Positions 36,801-46,368 are shown, counted from the stretch's first letter. The stretch: 64,000 nucleotides of DNA from DASCOT01 sp965197275 (GCA_965197275.1 CBDAMQ010000030.1:339978-403977); one strand, 5' to 3'. Notes: generated by a model from the letters alone, not told the origin. A program made the numbers and translations.

Positions 36801-36919
36801 CGGCCGAGGGCCTGCCGCACGCCTGGCGAGCCCATGAGCGCGCGCTGGGGTCGGAACGCCGTCAGATCGCCCAGCTGATCAACAGACTGCAGGACGCCGC
36901 GGCGCGAGCGCCCTCGTGA
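33822..36919 (+). pseudogene. O-antigen ligase/polymerase-like membrane protein with C-terminal TPR domain, one frameshift
   Basis: The first stretch encodes membrane helices (GLIVATGLHFNPYAGTSFE; LALLAAGWLALQV; VALFTVIAVGLSTVG) and stops early; from about 34627 the -1 frame continues without interruption (GSAAIVGLTFAVSL). The segment GFGQETTWLALERWYPPGL with DRAHNQVLEVLLTRGLVGAL is the hallmark loop of the Wzy/WaaL-type family. After about twelve helices, a TPR-like soluble tail (ARAEAAQRRGRYASAGSLFR; RPNSARYYAEWGRLSVLQGS) ends the protein, about 1030 residues in all. A missing G in CGCGGGT at 34624-34630 would explain the break. TTG 33822 is an uncertain start. It would ligate or polymerise lipid-linked glycan at the periplasmic side. 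Confidence 0.75.
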
Positions 36920-37833
36920 TAGGACCCACCTACGCAGCGCTCGCCGTAGCGTTTGCCCTGTGCCTCGTGTTGATTCCGGCGATGCGGGCACTGGCGCACC
37001 GGCACGGATGGATCGATACGCCCGGAACGGGAAGCGCACATCGAGAACCGACGGCGTTGCTCGGCGGCGTTGGGGTGATCCTCGCCGTCGCGCTGGCCAT
37101 GGCGTCGGTTGCGCCGCCAGCCACCACCCCGCTCATGACGGGTCTGTATGGCGGTGTCGCGCTGCTCGCTCTGGTCGGACTCTGGGACGATCGGCACCCG
37201 TTACCTCCGCTCCTGAAACTGCTGGCGACGGGCATCGTGGCGCTGATCCTGGTGATCGCCGGAGCGCAGTGGGTGGCGATCGGCGGTGGTGCCAGCATCG
37301 CCGTGACATTGTTGTGGCTCGTCGCCATACCTCACGCGGTGAACCTGCTCGACCACCTCGACGGTGTCGCTGCGGGCGTGGCGGGCGTCGCGGCGGCGGT
37401 TCTAGCGATCGGCGCCACGAGCGCCGGCAGTCCCCACACCGCCGCCCTGGCGGCCGCACTGGCCGGCGCCTGCGGTGCGTTCCTCTTCTTCAACCGGCCC
37501 CCGGCGACGATTTTTCTCGGCGACGCCGGCAGCCTCCCGATCGGCCTGGTGCTGGCGGTGTTGTCGTTGGAAGTCATCCCCGTCACAGCCGACATGGCCG
37601 CCGCGGCCTCTATCCCGCCGCTGATTCTGCTGGTCGCCGTTTGCGATACCTCGCTGGTGACGAGCGTTCGGTTGTGGCGCGGCGATAACCCGATGGCTGC
37701 GGCTGCGACCGATCATGTCGGCCATCGCCTACGGGCACGATTCGGGCACAATGCCGCGCTGGTGATCCTGTACGCGACGGCCGCCGCCGGCGGCGCGCTG
37801 GCGCTCTGGATGATCGGCCGCGCCGCCGGCTAG
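36916..37833 (+). CDS. WecA/MraY-family polyprenyl-phosphate sugar-1-phosphate transferase
   Basis: The 305-residue, multi-helix protein starts at GTG 36916, overlapping the preceding stop (GTGA). Family motifs are GLWDDR after the fourth helix, NLLDHLDGVAAG (the Asp-rich catalytic loop) and FLGDAGSLPIG. It transfers a HexNAc- or pentose-like phosphate onto undecaprenyl phosphate to begin lipid-linked glycan assembly. A second catalytic Asn of the family (NFLDGLDGL) is His here, a variation seen in some members. It closes the first glycan cluster. Confidence 0.85.
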   Translation: MIGPTYAALAVAFALCLVLIPAMRALAHRHGWIDTPGTGSAHREPTALLGGVGVILAVALAMASVAPPATTPLMTGLYGGVALLALVGLWDDRHPLPPLLKLLATGIVALILVIAGAQWVAIGGGASIAVTLLWLVAIPHAVNLLDHLDGVAAGVAGVAAAVLAIGATSAGSPHTAALAAALAGACGAFLFFNRPPATIFLGDAGSLPIGLVLAVLSLEVIPVTADMAAAASIPPLILLVAVCDTSLVTSVRLWRGDNPMAAAATDHVGHRLRARFGHNAALVILYATAAAGGALALWMIGRAAG

Positions 37834-37886
37834 CGGGTACAACACAGGAATCGGTAACGGTCCGGGCCGGCCGTGTTTTCTGGCCG

Positions 37887-38507
37887 CTACCGGTGGTTCG
37901 CCTCGACCAGCAACTCGATCCGCACGTCGCCGCCCACGACGACCGTCTCGGCCCAGGAGCCCACGCCAACGCCGAAGTCGCCGCGGTCGATGGTCAGGCT
38001 GGCCAGAAAACTGGCCGCCTCGGTGATGCCACCCATCATGGCGCGCAGTGGGGCCGGAATTGGCTGTACTCCGAGCAGCTTGATCGGCAGCTCAACGTCG
38101 CGCGCGACGCCCTTGATCGTGAGCGTCCCGCTGGCCACCAGATTGGCGCCGTCGACGCGCTCGACCGACTTGCTGCTGAACGTGATGTACGGGTGCTCGT
38201 CGGCCTCGAACCAGTCGCCCGAGCGCAGATGGTTGTCGCGGCGCTCGTTTCCGGTGTTGACGGAGGCCACGGCGATCGTTGCCTCGACGTGGCTGTTGGC
38301 GGGATTCTCGGCGTCGAACGCCAGATCGATCTCGTAGTCGGTGAACGAACCGCTGATTGGGGTGAAGAAGTGCCGTACCTTGAACCCGATTTCCGTGTGG
38401 GCATCGTCGACATCCCAGGTGCGGGCGTCGAGCCCGGCTGCGTCGAAGCCAATCGCCGGCGCGGCAATCAGACTGAGCAAAACGGTGAGAACGAGAAGCT
38501 TGCGCAT
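37887..38507 (-). CDS. YceI-family periplasmic lipid-binding-like protein
   Basis: ATG 38507 begins a signal peptide (RKLLVLTVLLSLIAAPAIG). The mature part has the YceI/lipocalin-like pattern: WDVDDAHTEIGFKVRHFF, GSFTDYEIDLAFD, VEATIAVASVNTGNERRDNH, WFEADEHPYITFSSKSVE and LTIKGVARDVELPI. Family members bind polyisoprenoids or similar lipids in a beta-barrel; the role here is unknown. It is a stand-alone gene. Confidence 0.88.
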   Translation of the reverse strand: MRKLLVLTVLLSLIAAPAIGFDAAGLDARTWDVDDAHTEIGFKVRHFFTPISGSFTDYEIDLAFDAENPANSHVEATIAVASVNTGNERRDNHLRSGDWFEADEHPYITFSSKSVERVDGANLVASGTLTIKGVARDVELPIKLLGVQPIPAPLRAMMGGITEAASFLASLTIDRGDFGVGVGSWAETVVVGGDVRIELLVEANHR

Positions 38508-40050
38508 CGAAGACCCTTCCTGGAGAGCTCGAGTGGGTGATCCTCTCGACAAGAGACCGCGGTCGCGAGGTTGAGCGCCGAAGACACTCGAGCGTTTCTT
38601 CGCCACCGCCGACCGAGGGGTTACAGCCGCGGAGTGCCGAGGTTGTCTGCCGTGTGGGGAGGATCACGTCGGCCAGCTGACAGTCGACGACGTGCCGTCA
38701 GTGGCGGATCACCACATCTCGCGTAGCTTCGCGCCCACATCGGCCACCACCTCTCCGGCGGGGGCGATCTCGCCGTCGTCCGTCTGACCTCCGGGAGCGC
38801 AGCGCTCAAAGCAGCGGCGCGCTTCCACCGGCAGGAACCTGCTGATGGGCGCGTAGAGATGTCGATCGCCGAGCCGACGTTGCTGCTTGACGTAGAACCG
38901 CAGCGGGTGGATGAGGTGGAGCGCGCTCCGCCCGCGTCATCGCGACGTAGAGCAATCTGCGTTCCTCGTCGATCTCCTCGGTGGTACCGGTGGCCATGTC
39001 GGACGGGATGCAGCCGTCGACCACGTTGAGCAGGTGCACGCTGTCCCACTCCTGGCCCTTGGCAGAATGGATGGTCGACAGGATCAGGTAGTCCTCATCC
39101 AGATGCGGCGGGCCGGCGTGATCGCCGCTCGCCTGCGGGGGATCGATGATGAGCTCGCTGAGAAACCGCTCGCGGTTCGGGTAATGGCCGGCCACTTGCT
39201 CGAGCTGCTCCAGATCGCCTGCCCGTACCACCGGCGCCTCGTAAAGTGCCTCGAGATAGGGCTCGTACCAGGTCCTGACGCGGCCCACGTCGCCCGGCCA
39301 TTGCGCCGTCGCACCGGCCAGCCCGGTCAACAGATCGAGAAGCCCCGAGAACTCCTGACGGGCGGCAGCCGGGACCTCGCAATCCCGCAGCGCCCTCCAG
39401 TCGCCATTACGCTCGTCAAGATGTTCGATGACACGTTGAGCGGTGCGCGGACCAACGCCCGACAGTAGCTGCAATGCACGAAACGCCGCCGGGCTGTCGC
39501 GCGAGTTCTGTGCCCAGCGCAGTAGCGCCAGGAGGTCCTTCACGTGCGCGGCCTCCAGGAACTTCAGGCCGCCGTACTTGACGAACGGAATATTACGGCG
39601 CGCCAGCTCCACTTCGAGCAGGTCGCTGTGGTGAGACGTCCGGAACAGCACCGCCTGACGTTTGAGCGCCACCCCCTCCTCGCGCGTGGCGAGGATCGCT
39701 TCGACGACGTACTGGGCCTGGGCATTCTCGTCCTCTACAGCGACTAGCCGGGGTCGCTGATCTGAAGACTTGGTCGAGAACAGCTCCTTGGTGAACCGCT
39801 CGCTCGCCGGCGCGATCACGGCGTTGGCAGCATCGAGTATCGGTTGCGTGGATCGATAGTTCTGTTCGAGGGTCACGACCGTGGCCGGAGGATCGAACCG
39901 CGCGGGAAAATCGAGGATGTTGCGGACGGTGGCGGCACGAAACGCATAGATCGACTGCGCGTCGTCGCCGACTACGGTGATCCCGTCGCCGCCTGGACGC
40001 AGCGCCAGGAGAATCCGCGCCTGCAGGCTGTTGGTGTCCTGGTACTCGTC

Positions 40051-40184
40051 GACGAGGACGTGGTCGAACAGCGCGGCAACAAGCGCGGCGATCTCCGGCT
40101 CCTCCATCATGTGCGCCGACGAGGACGTGGTCGAACAGCGCGGCAACAAGCGCGGCGATCTCCGGCTCCTCCATCATGTGCGCC
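40051..40184. repeat. Perfect 67-bp tandem duplication inside the helicase gene
   Basis: 40051-40117 and 40118-40184 are identical head-to-tail copies beginning GACGAGGACGTGG and ending CATGTGCGCC. Since 67 is not a multiple of three, the duplication shifts the helicase frame ahead of the DEYQD motif. Removal of one copy restores the reading frame there. Complete identity suggests a very recent event or an assembly error. Confidence 0.95.
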
Positions 40185-40845
40185 CAGTACAGAAGGAGGT
40201 CGTCGTAGTCGACGATGGCACGCGCTTGCTTCATCTCCACATAGGCGCGGAAGAGATCACGCAGGGACTGCTCCCACTCACCGCACCATGGGAAATGCCG
40301 CCCGAGGACCTCGTCCAGGCCTTGTTCGCTGTTCACCGTGCGCGAGTAGATCGCCATACACGTCCCCTTGAGCGGGAAACGCTTGGCCCGATCGGACATG
40401 CCGAGCTGGTTGCGCACCAGATTGAGGAGGTCCTCGGAGTCCGAGCGGTCCATGACGGTGAACGACTCGGGCAATCCGACCGCCGGGCCAAAACGACGCA
40501 GCAAGCGGTTGGCGACGGAATGAAACGTACCGGCCCAGCGCAGCGATGTGGCGGCGGCGCGCGTCGGACTCCGATCGGTAGCGGCAGTTCGCACCGCAGC
40601 GGCGACGATACGCTCAGCGCGCCGTCGCATCTCCTGCGCCGCCCGACGGCTGAACGTCAACAACAGCACGCGGTGCGGATCCCCGCCGCCGAGAATCAGC
40701 TCGGCTACGCGGTGCGCCAGCGTCAGAGTCTTGCCGGATCCGGCACCAGCGATGATCAGCAGCGGCGCTACCGCGCGCAGCGCCGTCCAGCCCGTACAGA
40801 ACCGCGCGTCGCTGTGCCTCGTTCAGCTCGTCGAGATGCGACCGC

Positions 40846-40931
40846 GGAGCATCCAGATGCGCGTGGAGCATCCAGATGCGATCCGTGCGCAGCATCCAGA
40901 TGCGACCGCGCAGCATCCAGATGCGACCGCG
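40846..40931. repeat. Short degenerate tandem repeats at the helicase 5' end
   Basis: AGCATCCAGATGCG occurs at 40848, 40867, 40891 and 40912 (spacings 19, 24 and 21). On the minus strand most units encode RSHLDAA-like heptads, and the last unit merges into RSHLDELNEAQ, the natural helicase start. The likely ancestral N-terminus is MEEGSSAARSHLDEL, with extra units inserted by slippage, one of them changing the frame. Confidence 0.75.
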
Positions 40932-41068
40932 CAGCGCTGCTGCCCTCCTCCATGCTGGCATGCTACAACACGCTGCGGCGGCATCGTGGGGCGCTGGTGG
41001 CCAACCAACGGGACGATCGTCCCGCCCATGTCTGCGTCGGCCCGCCGGCGGATGGAGGCCCGTACCGC

Positions 41069-42244
41069 ATGCCGGAAAAGACCGTCGGAAGCCAAGCTCA
41101 CGACGGTGCCGGCCTCTATCTCCACGTGCCGTTCTGCGCTCGTATTTGCCCCTATTGCGATTTCGCCGTGCGCACCGGTAGCGCACTCAGACGCGAGCGT
41201 TTCGTTGACTACCTGATCGATGAGATGGACCACTACCGTGAGTGGGACCGAGTAATCGACTCGGTATATGTCGGTGGCGGCACGCCCTCGTGCCTGGAAC
41301 CCGAGCAGCTCGGGAAGGTGGTCGAGGAAGCCAGCGTCCGCTTGCCGGTGCGCGCCGACGCCGTCTACTCGATCGAGGCAAACCCCGAGGATGTCAGCGC
41401 AGATTCGACTGCGATCTGGCGCGACCTCGGTTTCCACACCGTCAGCCTCGGCGCTCAGTCGTTCGACGACGACGAGCTTGCTTTTCTCGGCCGCAGCCAT
41501 ACGGCCGCCGAGTCGGCGAGCAGCGTACAGACGGCACTCGACGCCGGCTTCGACTCGGTCTCGATCGACCTCATGTTCGGGCTACCCGGCCAGCTCGCGC
41601 ACACCTGGCGCTCCAACCTCGAGCGTGTCGCCGAGCTCCGGCCGCATCACGTGTCCTGCTATCAGCTCACCATGCACAAGGGCACACCGCTGCATCGCCG
41701 CTGGCGCCGCGGCGAGCTCCAAGAGTTACCCGACGCCGAGCAGGCGGAACTGTACCTGCTGGCCCACGAGCTTCTCGCCAGCGCTGGCTACCTTGCCTAC
41801 GAGGTGTCGAATTTCTCCCGGGCGCCACGTTACGAATCCCACCACAACCGCAAGTACTGGCATCATGCTCCCTACCTCGGACTCGGCCCCTCGGCCCACT
41901 CCTTCAGCGGTGGGCGCAGCCGCTGGTGGAACCGGCGACAGCTCAACGACTGGGAGGGCGCCCTGAGTCGCGGCGACCGGCCACTCCGAGGATCCGAACG
42001 ACTGCGGCACGAGGACCTCGCTCTGGAGGCGGTGATGTTGGGTCTGCGAGCGTGCGCCGGGCTCGACTGCGACGCCGTGCAGAAACGCTGGGGCGTCGAC
42101 GTATGGACTCCGAACCAGGAGACCTTCACCCGCTTCGAGCACGAGGGACTGGTCCGAGTTCGCGGCCGCACCGTACACCCGACAGCTCGCGGCATGGCCA
42201 TGGCTGACTATCTGGCCCGCGCCGTAGCGATCCCGACGTCCTGA
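41069..42244 (+). CDS. hemW: HemW-like radical SAM heme chaperone
   Basis: The 391-residue protein has LYLHVPFCARICPYCDF (C23, C27, C30 bind the 4Fe-4S cluster), SVYVGGGTPSCL, SIEANPEDV, SLGAQSFDDDEL and FGLPGQLAHTW, followed by the HemW-type C-terminal domain (SNFSRAPRYESHHNRKYW; YLGLGPSAHSF). HemW inserts heme into respiratory proteins; members were long annotated as oxygen-independent coproporphyrinogen oxidase. HemN-specific N-terminal residues are absent. ATG 41069 fits the known N-terminus; a longer open frame upstream lies over the helicase repeats. Confidence 0.88.
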   Translation: MPEKTVGSQAHDGAGLYLHVPFCARICPYCDFAVRTGSALRRERFVDYLIDEMDHYREWDRVIDSVYVGGGTPSCLEPEQLGKVVEEASVRLPVRADAVYSIEANPEDVSADSTAIWRDLGFHTVSLGAQSFDDDELAFLGRSHTAAESASSVQTALDAGFDSVSIDLMFGLPGQLAHTWRSNLERVAELRPHHVSCYQLTMHKGTPLHRRWRRGELQELPDAEQAELYLLAHELLASAGYLAYEVSNFSRAPRYESHHNRKYWHHAPYLGLGPSAHSFSGGRSRWWNRRQLNDWEGALSRGDRPLRGSERLRHEDLALEAVMLGLRACAGLDCDAVQKRWGVDVWTPNQETFTRFEHEGLVRVRGRTVHPTARGMAMADYLARAVAIPTS

Positions 42245-42269
42245 CCCGAGCGCACCGAACAATGTCACT

Positions 42270-43574
42270 ATGCAAATCGCTCTGACCGGCCGTCAGGTCG
42301 CCTCCACCTGGTGGCCGCTGGCGCTGAGCTGGACGTTCATGGCGCTCGAGTTGCCGGTGGTCAGCGCCGCGCTGGCTCGGCTACCGGATGCGGAGATCCA
42401 GCTGGCCGCATACGGCGGCGTGGTCATGGCGCTGCTGCTGCTGGTCGAGTCGCCGATCATCATGCTGCTAGCCGCGTCCACCGCACTGTCCCGTGACGGC
42501 GCCAGCTACCTGTCGCTACGCAAGTTCATGCACCGACTCAGCGCTGGGCTCACGCTGCTGCAACTGGTGCTGGCGACCACGCCGCTCTACGACTTCGTGG
42601 TGACTCGACTGATCGCCGTACCGGAGGCGGTGATCGAGCCCGCCCGAGTGGGTCTGCTGATCGCGCTGCCCTGGACCTGGACAATCGCCTACCGGCGCTT
42701 CAACCAGGGCATCCTGATCCGCTTCGGCGCCTCACGGGCAGTCGGAGTGGGCACCCTGCTGCGCCTGATGGCCAACGTCATCGTGCTCGGCGCCGGGCTG
42801 TGGCTTCACCAGACGGCGCCCGGCCTGACTCCCTCGGGGGTGGCGCTGGGATCCTGCGCGGTGCTGGCTGGAGTCGTTGCCGAGGCTCTGTTCGTCCGCT
42901 GGCGCGTCGCGCCGATTCTCCGAGACAACTTCGACCTCGAGTCCACATCGGAGGAGGGCATCGAGCTGGGCGATCTCTTGCGCTTCTACGTCCCCCTGGC
43001 CCTCACCTCGATGCTGGCGCTGATCATGCAGCCGGTCGGCAGCGCTGCCGTAAGCCGTATGCCCATGCCGCTGGCGTCGCTTGCCGCCTGGCCGGTAGTC
43101 ATCGGAATCGTGTTCCTGCTCCGCAGCCCGGGCATCGCCTACAAGGAGGTGGTGGTTGCCTTGCTGGATCGGCCCGACCCGGAGCCGGCGCTGCGTCGAT
43201 TCACCGGTGCCCTGGTGCTCATCAGCCTGGGGATGTCGCTGCTGGCGTTTACGCCGCTTGCCGATGTGGTGCTGCTGCGGCTCGCCGGCCTCACTCCCGA
43301 GCTCGCGACCCTGGCGGGCAACGGGCTGAAGATCGCCGTACTGCTGCCGGCGATGGGCGTGCTGCAGAACGGCTACGTCGGAACCCTGGTCCACCGACGC
43401 AAGACGCGGCCGGTCACCGAATCGATGGTCGCCTTCATGTCGGTCTCGATTGCCGGCCTTGTCCTCGGCGTGATCGGCGGCGGGCTACCCGGAATCTACG
43501 TCACGTACGCGGCGTTCACCGCCGGACACATCACGCAGTTGCTCTGGGTGCGACGGGCGGTGCAACGGCTCTAA
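42270..43574 (+). CDS. Multi-helix membrane protein of the MOP flippase type (ANKH/MATE-like)
   Basis: A 434-residue protein with about twelve predicted membrane segments, beginning WPLALSWTFMALELPVVSAAL and including YRRFNQGILIRFGASRAVG, and an internally repeated six-helix layout. It resembles bacterial relatives of ANKH and other MOP-superfamily exporters, but I see no motif that fixes the substrate. It lies 25 bp after hemW on the same strand. Confidence 0.6.
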   Translation: MQIALTGRQVASTWWPLALSWTFMALELPVVSAALARLPDAEIQLAAYGGVVMALLLLVESPIIMLLAASTALSRDGASYLSLRKFMHRLSAGLTLLQLVLATTPLYDFVVTRLIAVPEAVIEPARVGLLIALPWTWTIAYRRFNQGILIRFGASRAVGVGTLLRLMANVIVLGAGLWLHQTAPGLTPSGVALGSCAVLAGVVAEALFVRWRVAPILRDNFDLESTSEEGIELGDLLRFYVPLALTSMLALIMQPVGSAAVSRMPMPLASLAAWPVVIGIVFLLRSPGIAYKEVVVALLDRPDPEPALRRFTGALVLISLGMSLLAFTPLADVVLLRLAGLTPELATLAGNGLKIAVLLPAMGVLQNGYVGTLVHRRKTRPVTESMVAFMSVSIAGLVLGVIGGGLPGIYVTYAAFTAGHITQLLWVRRAVQRL

Positions 43575-43628
43575 ATGGCCTGCAGCAGATGATCGTTGCC
43601 TATCGCAGATGGGATTTGCGGGGTGAGA

Positions 43629-44650
43629 TCAAGGCGTGGCGACGCTCTCAAACGGGTGCGCCACCTGCCGTCGCCGCGGCCGTGGCGGGCGACCCGAGCG
43701 CACGAGCTCCCGATACTCTCTGCCAACCGCGACCGCCACGAACAGCCATACGACCACCAGGGCAAGGTTGAAGAAGGCCAGCCCAGAGGTGGTGAGCGCC
43801 AAGACGGTTGTTCCGACGAACACCGTCAGAGCGCTCAGCACATCCCCAGCGCGATGGAAGAAGGAATCGCTCACCTGCTTGGCCTTGTACTTCTGCTCGC
43901 GTGTCGTCGGCAGGAACAGCATCTGGCGGACGGCGTTGTTGAGTGAGTAGTCGGTCGCGTTCTCTGCCGTTTTTGCCCACCGCACTGCAGCCAGAACCGG
44001 GAACACGGCGATCACGCCGTAGGCACCGAACGCCAGCAGAGGCAGTATCAACACGCCGATGTGTACCCCGAGGTACTTGACCACACGCGACGTGACGAAC
44101 AGCTGAATCAGGAGCCCGACGATGTTCATCACGGCATAGAAGTTGGCGTAAAACCGCCCGATGAACTCCCCTTGATTGAGCGTCGTCGTACCTTCAGCGA
44201 CCGCTTCCGCCGCGGCGTCAACTACGAACCGACCGAGGATGTACTCACCGTTGGTGTTGACCCAGTTGAGGAACATGATCAGCACCGCGATCAGCAGCAG
44301 GTAGCGCGTCCGCAGCACCAGTGCGAAAGCTGACTCGCCGCTGGAGGCCTCCGGCTCCGGCAGCGGCTCGCCCTTCTGGCGAGCTTCAAAGATCAGTCGC
44401 TCCTGCTCGGCCAGCTCCTCCAGTTCCTCGATCGTAGTGGGTGCCTGGAACAGGCCGCTGGCGGCGATCGTAGCGGTGGTCTTGATGTCAGGCAGGTGTG
44501 CCTCGCGCAGGGCGCGCTCGCGATTGTCGACATAGTTGGTGATCTGCAACTGCGCCAGCAGTTTACACCTTCGCCCGGGCGGACGTCTGTGAACAGGCGG
44601 AGGAAGCGATCCAGGCTCGACCCTCTGGCCGCGGGTGCGCCCTCGGTCAA
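43629..44650 (-). pseudogene. ATP/ADP translocase-like (NTT/Npt1-type) transporter with internal deletion
   Basis: The N-terminus reads GSSLDRFLRLFTDVRPGEG, then at about 44565 jumps frame directly into KLLAQLQITNYVDNRERAL, followed by TM7-12 of the family (RYLLLIAVLIMFLNWVNTNGE; YSLNNAVRQMLFLPTTREQ; GDVLSALTVFVGTTVLAL). Relatives have about six helices between those segments, so roughly 500-600 bp are missing. The C-terminal half is intact and ends at 43629. NTT-type proteins exchange nucleotides or related metabolites; free-living Acidobacteriota carry distant members of unknown function. The start cannot be fixed (TTG 44650 is possible). Confidence 0.65.
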
Positions 44651-44663
44651 GCGAACGCTCTCC

Positions 44664-45614
44664 TCAACGGCCCAACCGCCGCTGACGCTGGCTGTAGGCA
44701 CGCAGCGCGCGGTACAGGTCGATGCGTCGGAAGGCCGGCCAGTAGGTGTCGGAGAAGTAGAACTCGGAATAGGCGCTCTGCCACAGCAGGAAGCCACTGA
44801 GCCTCACCTCGCCGCTGGTGCGCAGAATGAGATCCGGCTCCGGCTGCCCTGAGGTATACAGGTGCGGCTCGATCGACGTGTCGTCGAACTCGGCCGCCAT
44901 CTGTGCCAAGTCTCCGTTTCGGGCGGCATGGTCGCGGAGGTAGGCACGGAACGCCTCAGTGATCTCCTGACGTCCTCCGTAGGCCATGGCGATGTTGAGC
45001 TTGAAGCGGTCGTAGTCGCGCGTCACATGCTCCACCTCGTCGATGGCGCTCTGCAGGCTATCGGGCAGCAGCTCCGTCTTGCCGATGTAGCGCACCCGGA
45101 TCTCGCTCTCGTGGACGTCGGGGCTATCGATGAGCTCGCGCGTTCGATCCTCGAACAGCTGGAGCAAATCGGCCACTTCGGGCTCCGAGCGCTGGAAGTT
45201 GTCGAGCGAGAAGCTCCAGACAGTCACCACGGGGATGCCGAGCTCCTGGCACCAGCGCAGCACCTCGCGCAGCTTCTCGGCGCCGCGGGCGTGGCCGAAC
45301 AACACCTGGCGGCGGCCGAAGTCGCGAGCAAAGCGACGGTTTCCATCCATGATGATGCCGATGTGCTTCGGCAGCGTCCAGGTGTGCGCCTCGGCGCCCA
45401 GCCGGCGCTCGTACAGGCTGTAGAAAGGACGCTTGATCAGATGCTTGGTGGCACGCCACAGCCCTGACAGAGCACCGGCAAGCCCGTCGACGTACACCTT
45501 CCGAGGTTCAGGTTTCGCATCCGCGCGGGAGCTCGTCGATTCCACAGCAGCAACGTCCTGGGAGGGCGTAGGGTTGCGTGACGCTCGGGGCAGAAGCCGC
45601 CGTGCTGGGGACAC
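44664..45614 (-). CDS. uppS: Polyprenyl diphosphate (isoprenyl) synthase, UppS family
   Basis: The 316-residue protein contains all cis-prenyltransferase signatures: HIGIIMDGNRRFAR (catalytic Asp), GHARGAEKLREVLRWCQELG, SFSLDNFQRS, AMAYGGRQEI and LRTSGEVRLSGFLLWQSAY. It elongates farnesyl diphosphate with isopentenyl diphosphate to make the carrier lipid for cell-wall and surface glycans. An N-terminal extension of about 80 residues (KHLIKRPFYSLYERRL) makes it longer than E. coli UppS and more like archaeal or actinobacterial long forms; GTG 45614 is the furthest start, but an internal one near residue 60 cannot be excluded. Confidence 0.85.
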   Translation of the reverse strand: MSPARRLLPRASRNPTPSQDVAAVESTSSRADAKPEPRKVYVDGLAGALSGLWRATKHLIKRPFYSLYERRLGAEAHTWTLPKHIGIIMDGNRRFARDFGRRQVLFGHARGAEKLREVLRWCQELGIPVVTVWSFSLDNFQRSEPEVADLLQLFEDRTRELIDSPDVHESEIRVRYIGKTELLPDSLQSAIDEVEHVTRDYDRFKLNIAMAYGGRQEITEAFRAYLRDHAARNGDLAQMAAEFDDTSIEPHLYTSGQPEPDLILRTSGEVRLSGFLLWQSAYSEFYFSDTYWPAFRRIDLYRALRAYSQRQRRLGR

Positions 45615-45659
45615 GGCCGCGCCTTGGCGGGATTGTACCTCAGTGTCGCCGCACGCCGA

Positions 45660-46178
45660 TCACTGCTCTACCGGGTAGTACCAGACCCTGCGAATGCGGC
45701 GGTCGCGGATCTCGTAAACCGCAAGCGATGCCTGTGACACCTCATCGCCGCCCTGCAACCAGAACGCCCGCTCCCGAACCGCGGCGAAGCGACCCACGAT
45801 GACCCTCTCCTCGATCTCCGCTCTGGCGCCGGGCACCGACGCGAAGTAGGGCATCATCGAGCGACGAAACTCGTCGCGGCCGCGGAGCTCGACACGCGTC
45901 ATGTCGGGGTCGACCGCGAACCACGCGAAGTCCTCGGCGAGATTGGCCACCATCGCTTCAACGTCGTGATCATTGAACGCTTTCAGCTGCGCATCGATCA
46001 CGGCGAACGCCTCGGCCGGTGCGGCCGCTGAGTCCCCCTCCTGGGAGGCGGAGTCACCCTCCTGCACTGCGGCTTCAGCGGCGACATAGCGCTTGGGTTG
46101 TCCGGAATCGACCGGCAACGAGATCGCCGCCGTGGCCACCAAACTCATCAACACCCCGATCGAAAGTACACGGCACAT
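45660..46178 (-). CDS. Secreted SnoaL/NTF2-like protein
   Basis: Residues 1-25 form a signal peptide (CRVLSIGVLMSLVATAAIS), then a repeated acidic linker (QEGDSASQEGDSA), and an NTF2-like fold: IDAQLKAFNDHDVEAMVANL, DFAWFAVDPDMTRVELRG, FRRSMMPYFASVPGARAEIE and SLAVYEIRDRRIRRVWYYPVEQ. Such folds bind small hydrophobic molecules or act as isomerases; function is unknown. ATG 46178 gives the best signal peptide, with ATG 46193 as an alternative. Confidence 0.75.
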   Translation of the reverse strand: MCRVLSIGVLMSLVATAAISLPVDSGQPKRYVAAEAAVQEGDSASQEGDSAAAPAEAFAVIDAQLKAFNDHDVEAMVANLAEDFAWFAVDPDMTRVELRGRDEFRRSMMPYFASVPGARAEIEERVIVGRFAAVRERAFWLQGGDEVSQASLAVYEIRDRRIRRVWYYPVEQ

Positions 46179-46368
46179 CTCGGCCTCCGTCATAGCAGTC
46201 AGCGCCGGGCGCGCAGCGGCAGGCAGCCTACAGCTGGAATCGGTCGTTCCCCGGCTGGCGCCAATGGCAAAACGCTAGTGCGGTTCTTCCGCTTAACGTA
46301 CCCTTTGGCGACGTCGCTGACGCACTCTGCGGGGGAACGTGCGTGTTCCTCAGAAGGATCCGACCGTA

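Larger units (their letters stand above)
38709..40953 (-). pseudogene. UvrD/PcrA-type DNA helicase, disrupted at several points
   Basis: Pieces in different frames assemble into a superfamily 1A helicase: LDELNEAQRRAVLYG, then AGAGSGKTLTLAHRV (Walker A) after a frameshift near 40773; LLLTFSRRAAQEMRRRA, TFHSVANRLLRR, DEYQDTNSLQARILLAL (Walker B), GDDAQSIYAFRAA, LEQNYRS, STIHSAKGQEWDSVHL and LLYVAMTRAE. The 67-bp duplication at 40051-40184 shifts the frame just before Walker B. A last frameshift near 38920 moves the end to LHLIHPLRFYVKQQRRL, stopping at 38709. The N-terminus is blurred by repeats. Such helicases serve repair and recombination. At least three frame breaks make a functional product unlikely unless they are sequencing errors. 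Confidence 0.8.

Noticed and set aside
39977..41068. HemW N-terminal extension of more than 300 residues
   Set aside because: The upstream part lies antisense to the helicase gene and its repeats; HemW motifs begin right after ATG 41069.
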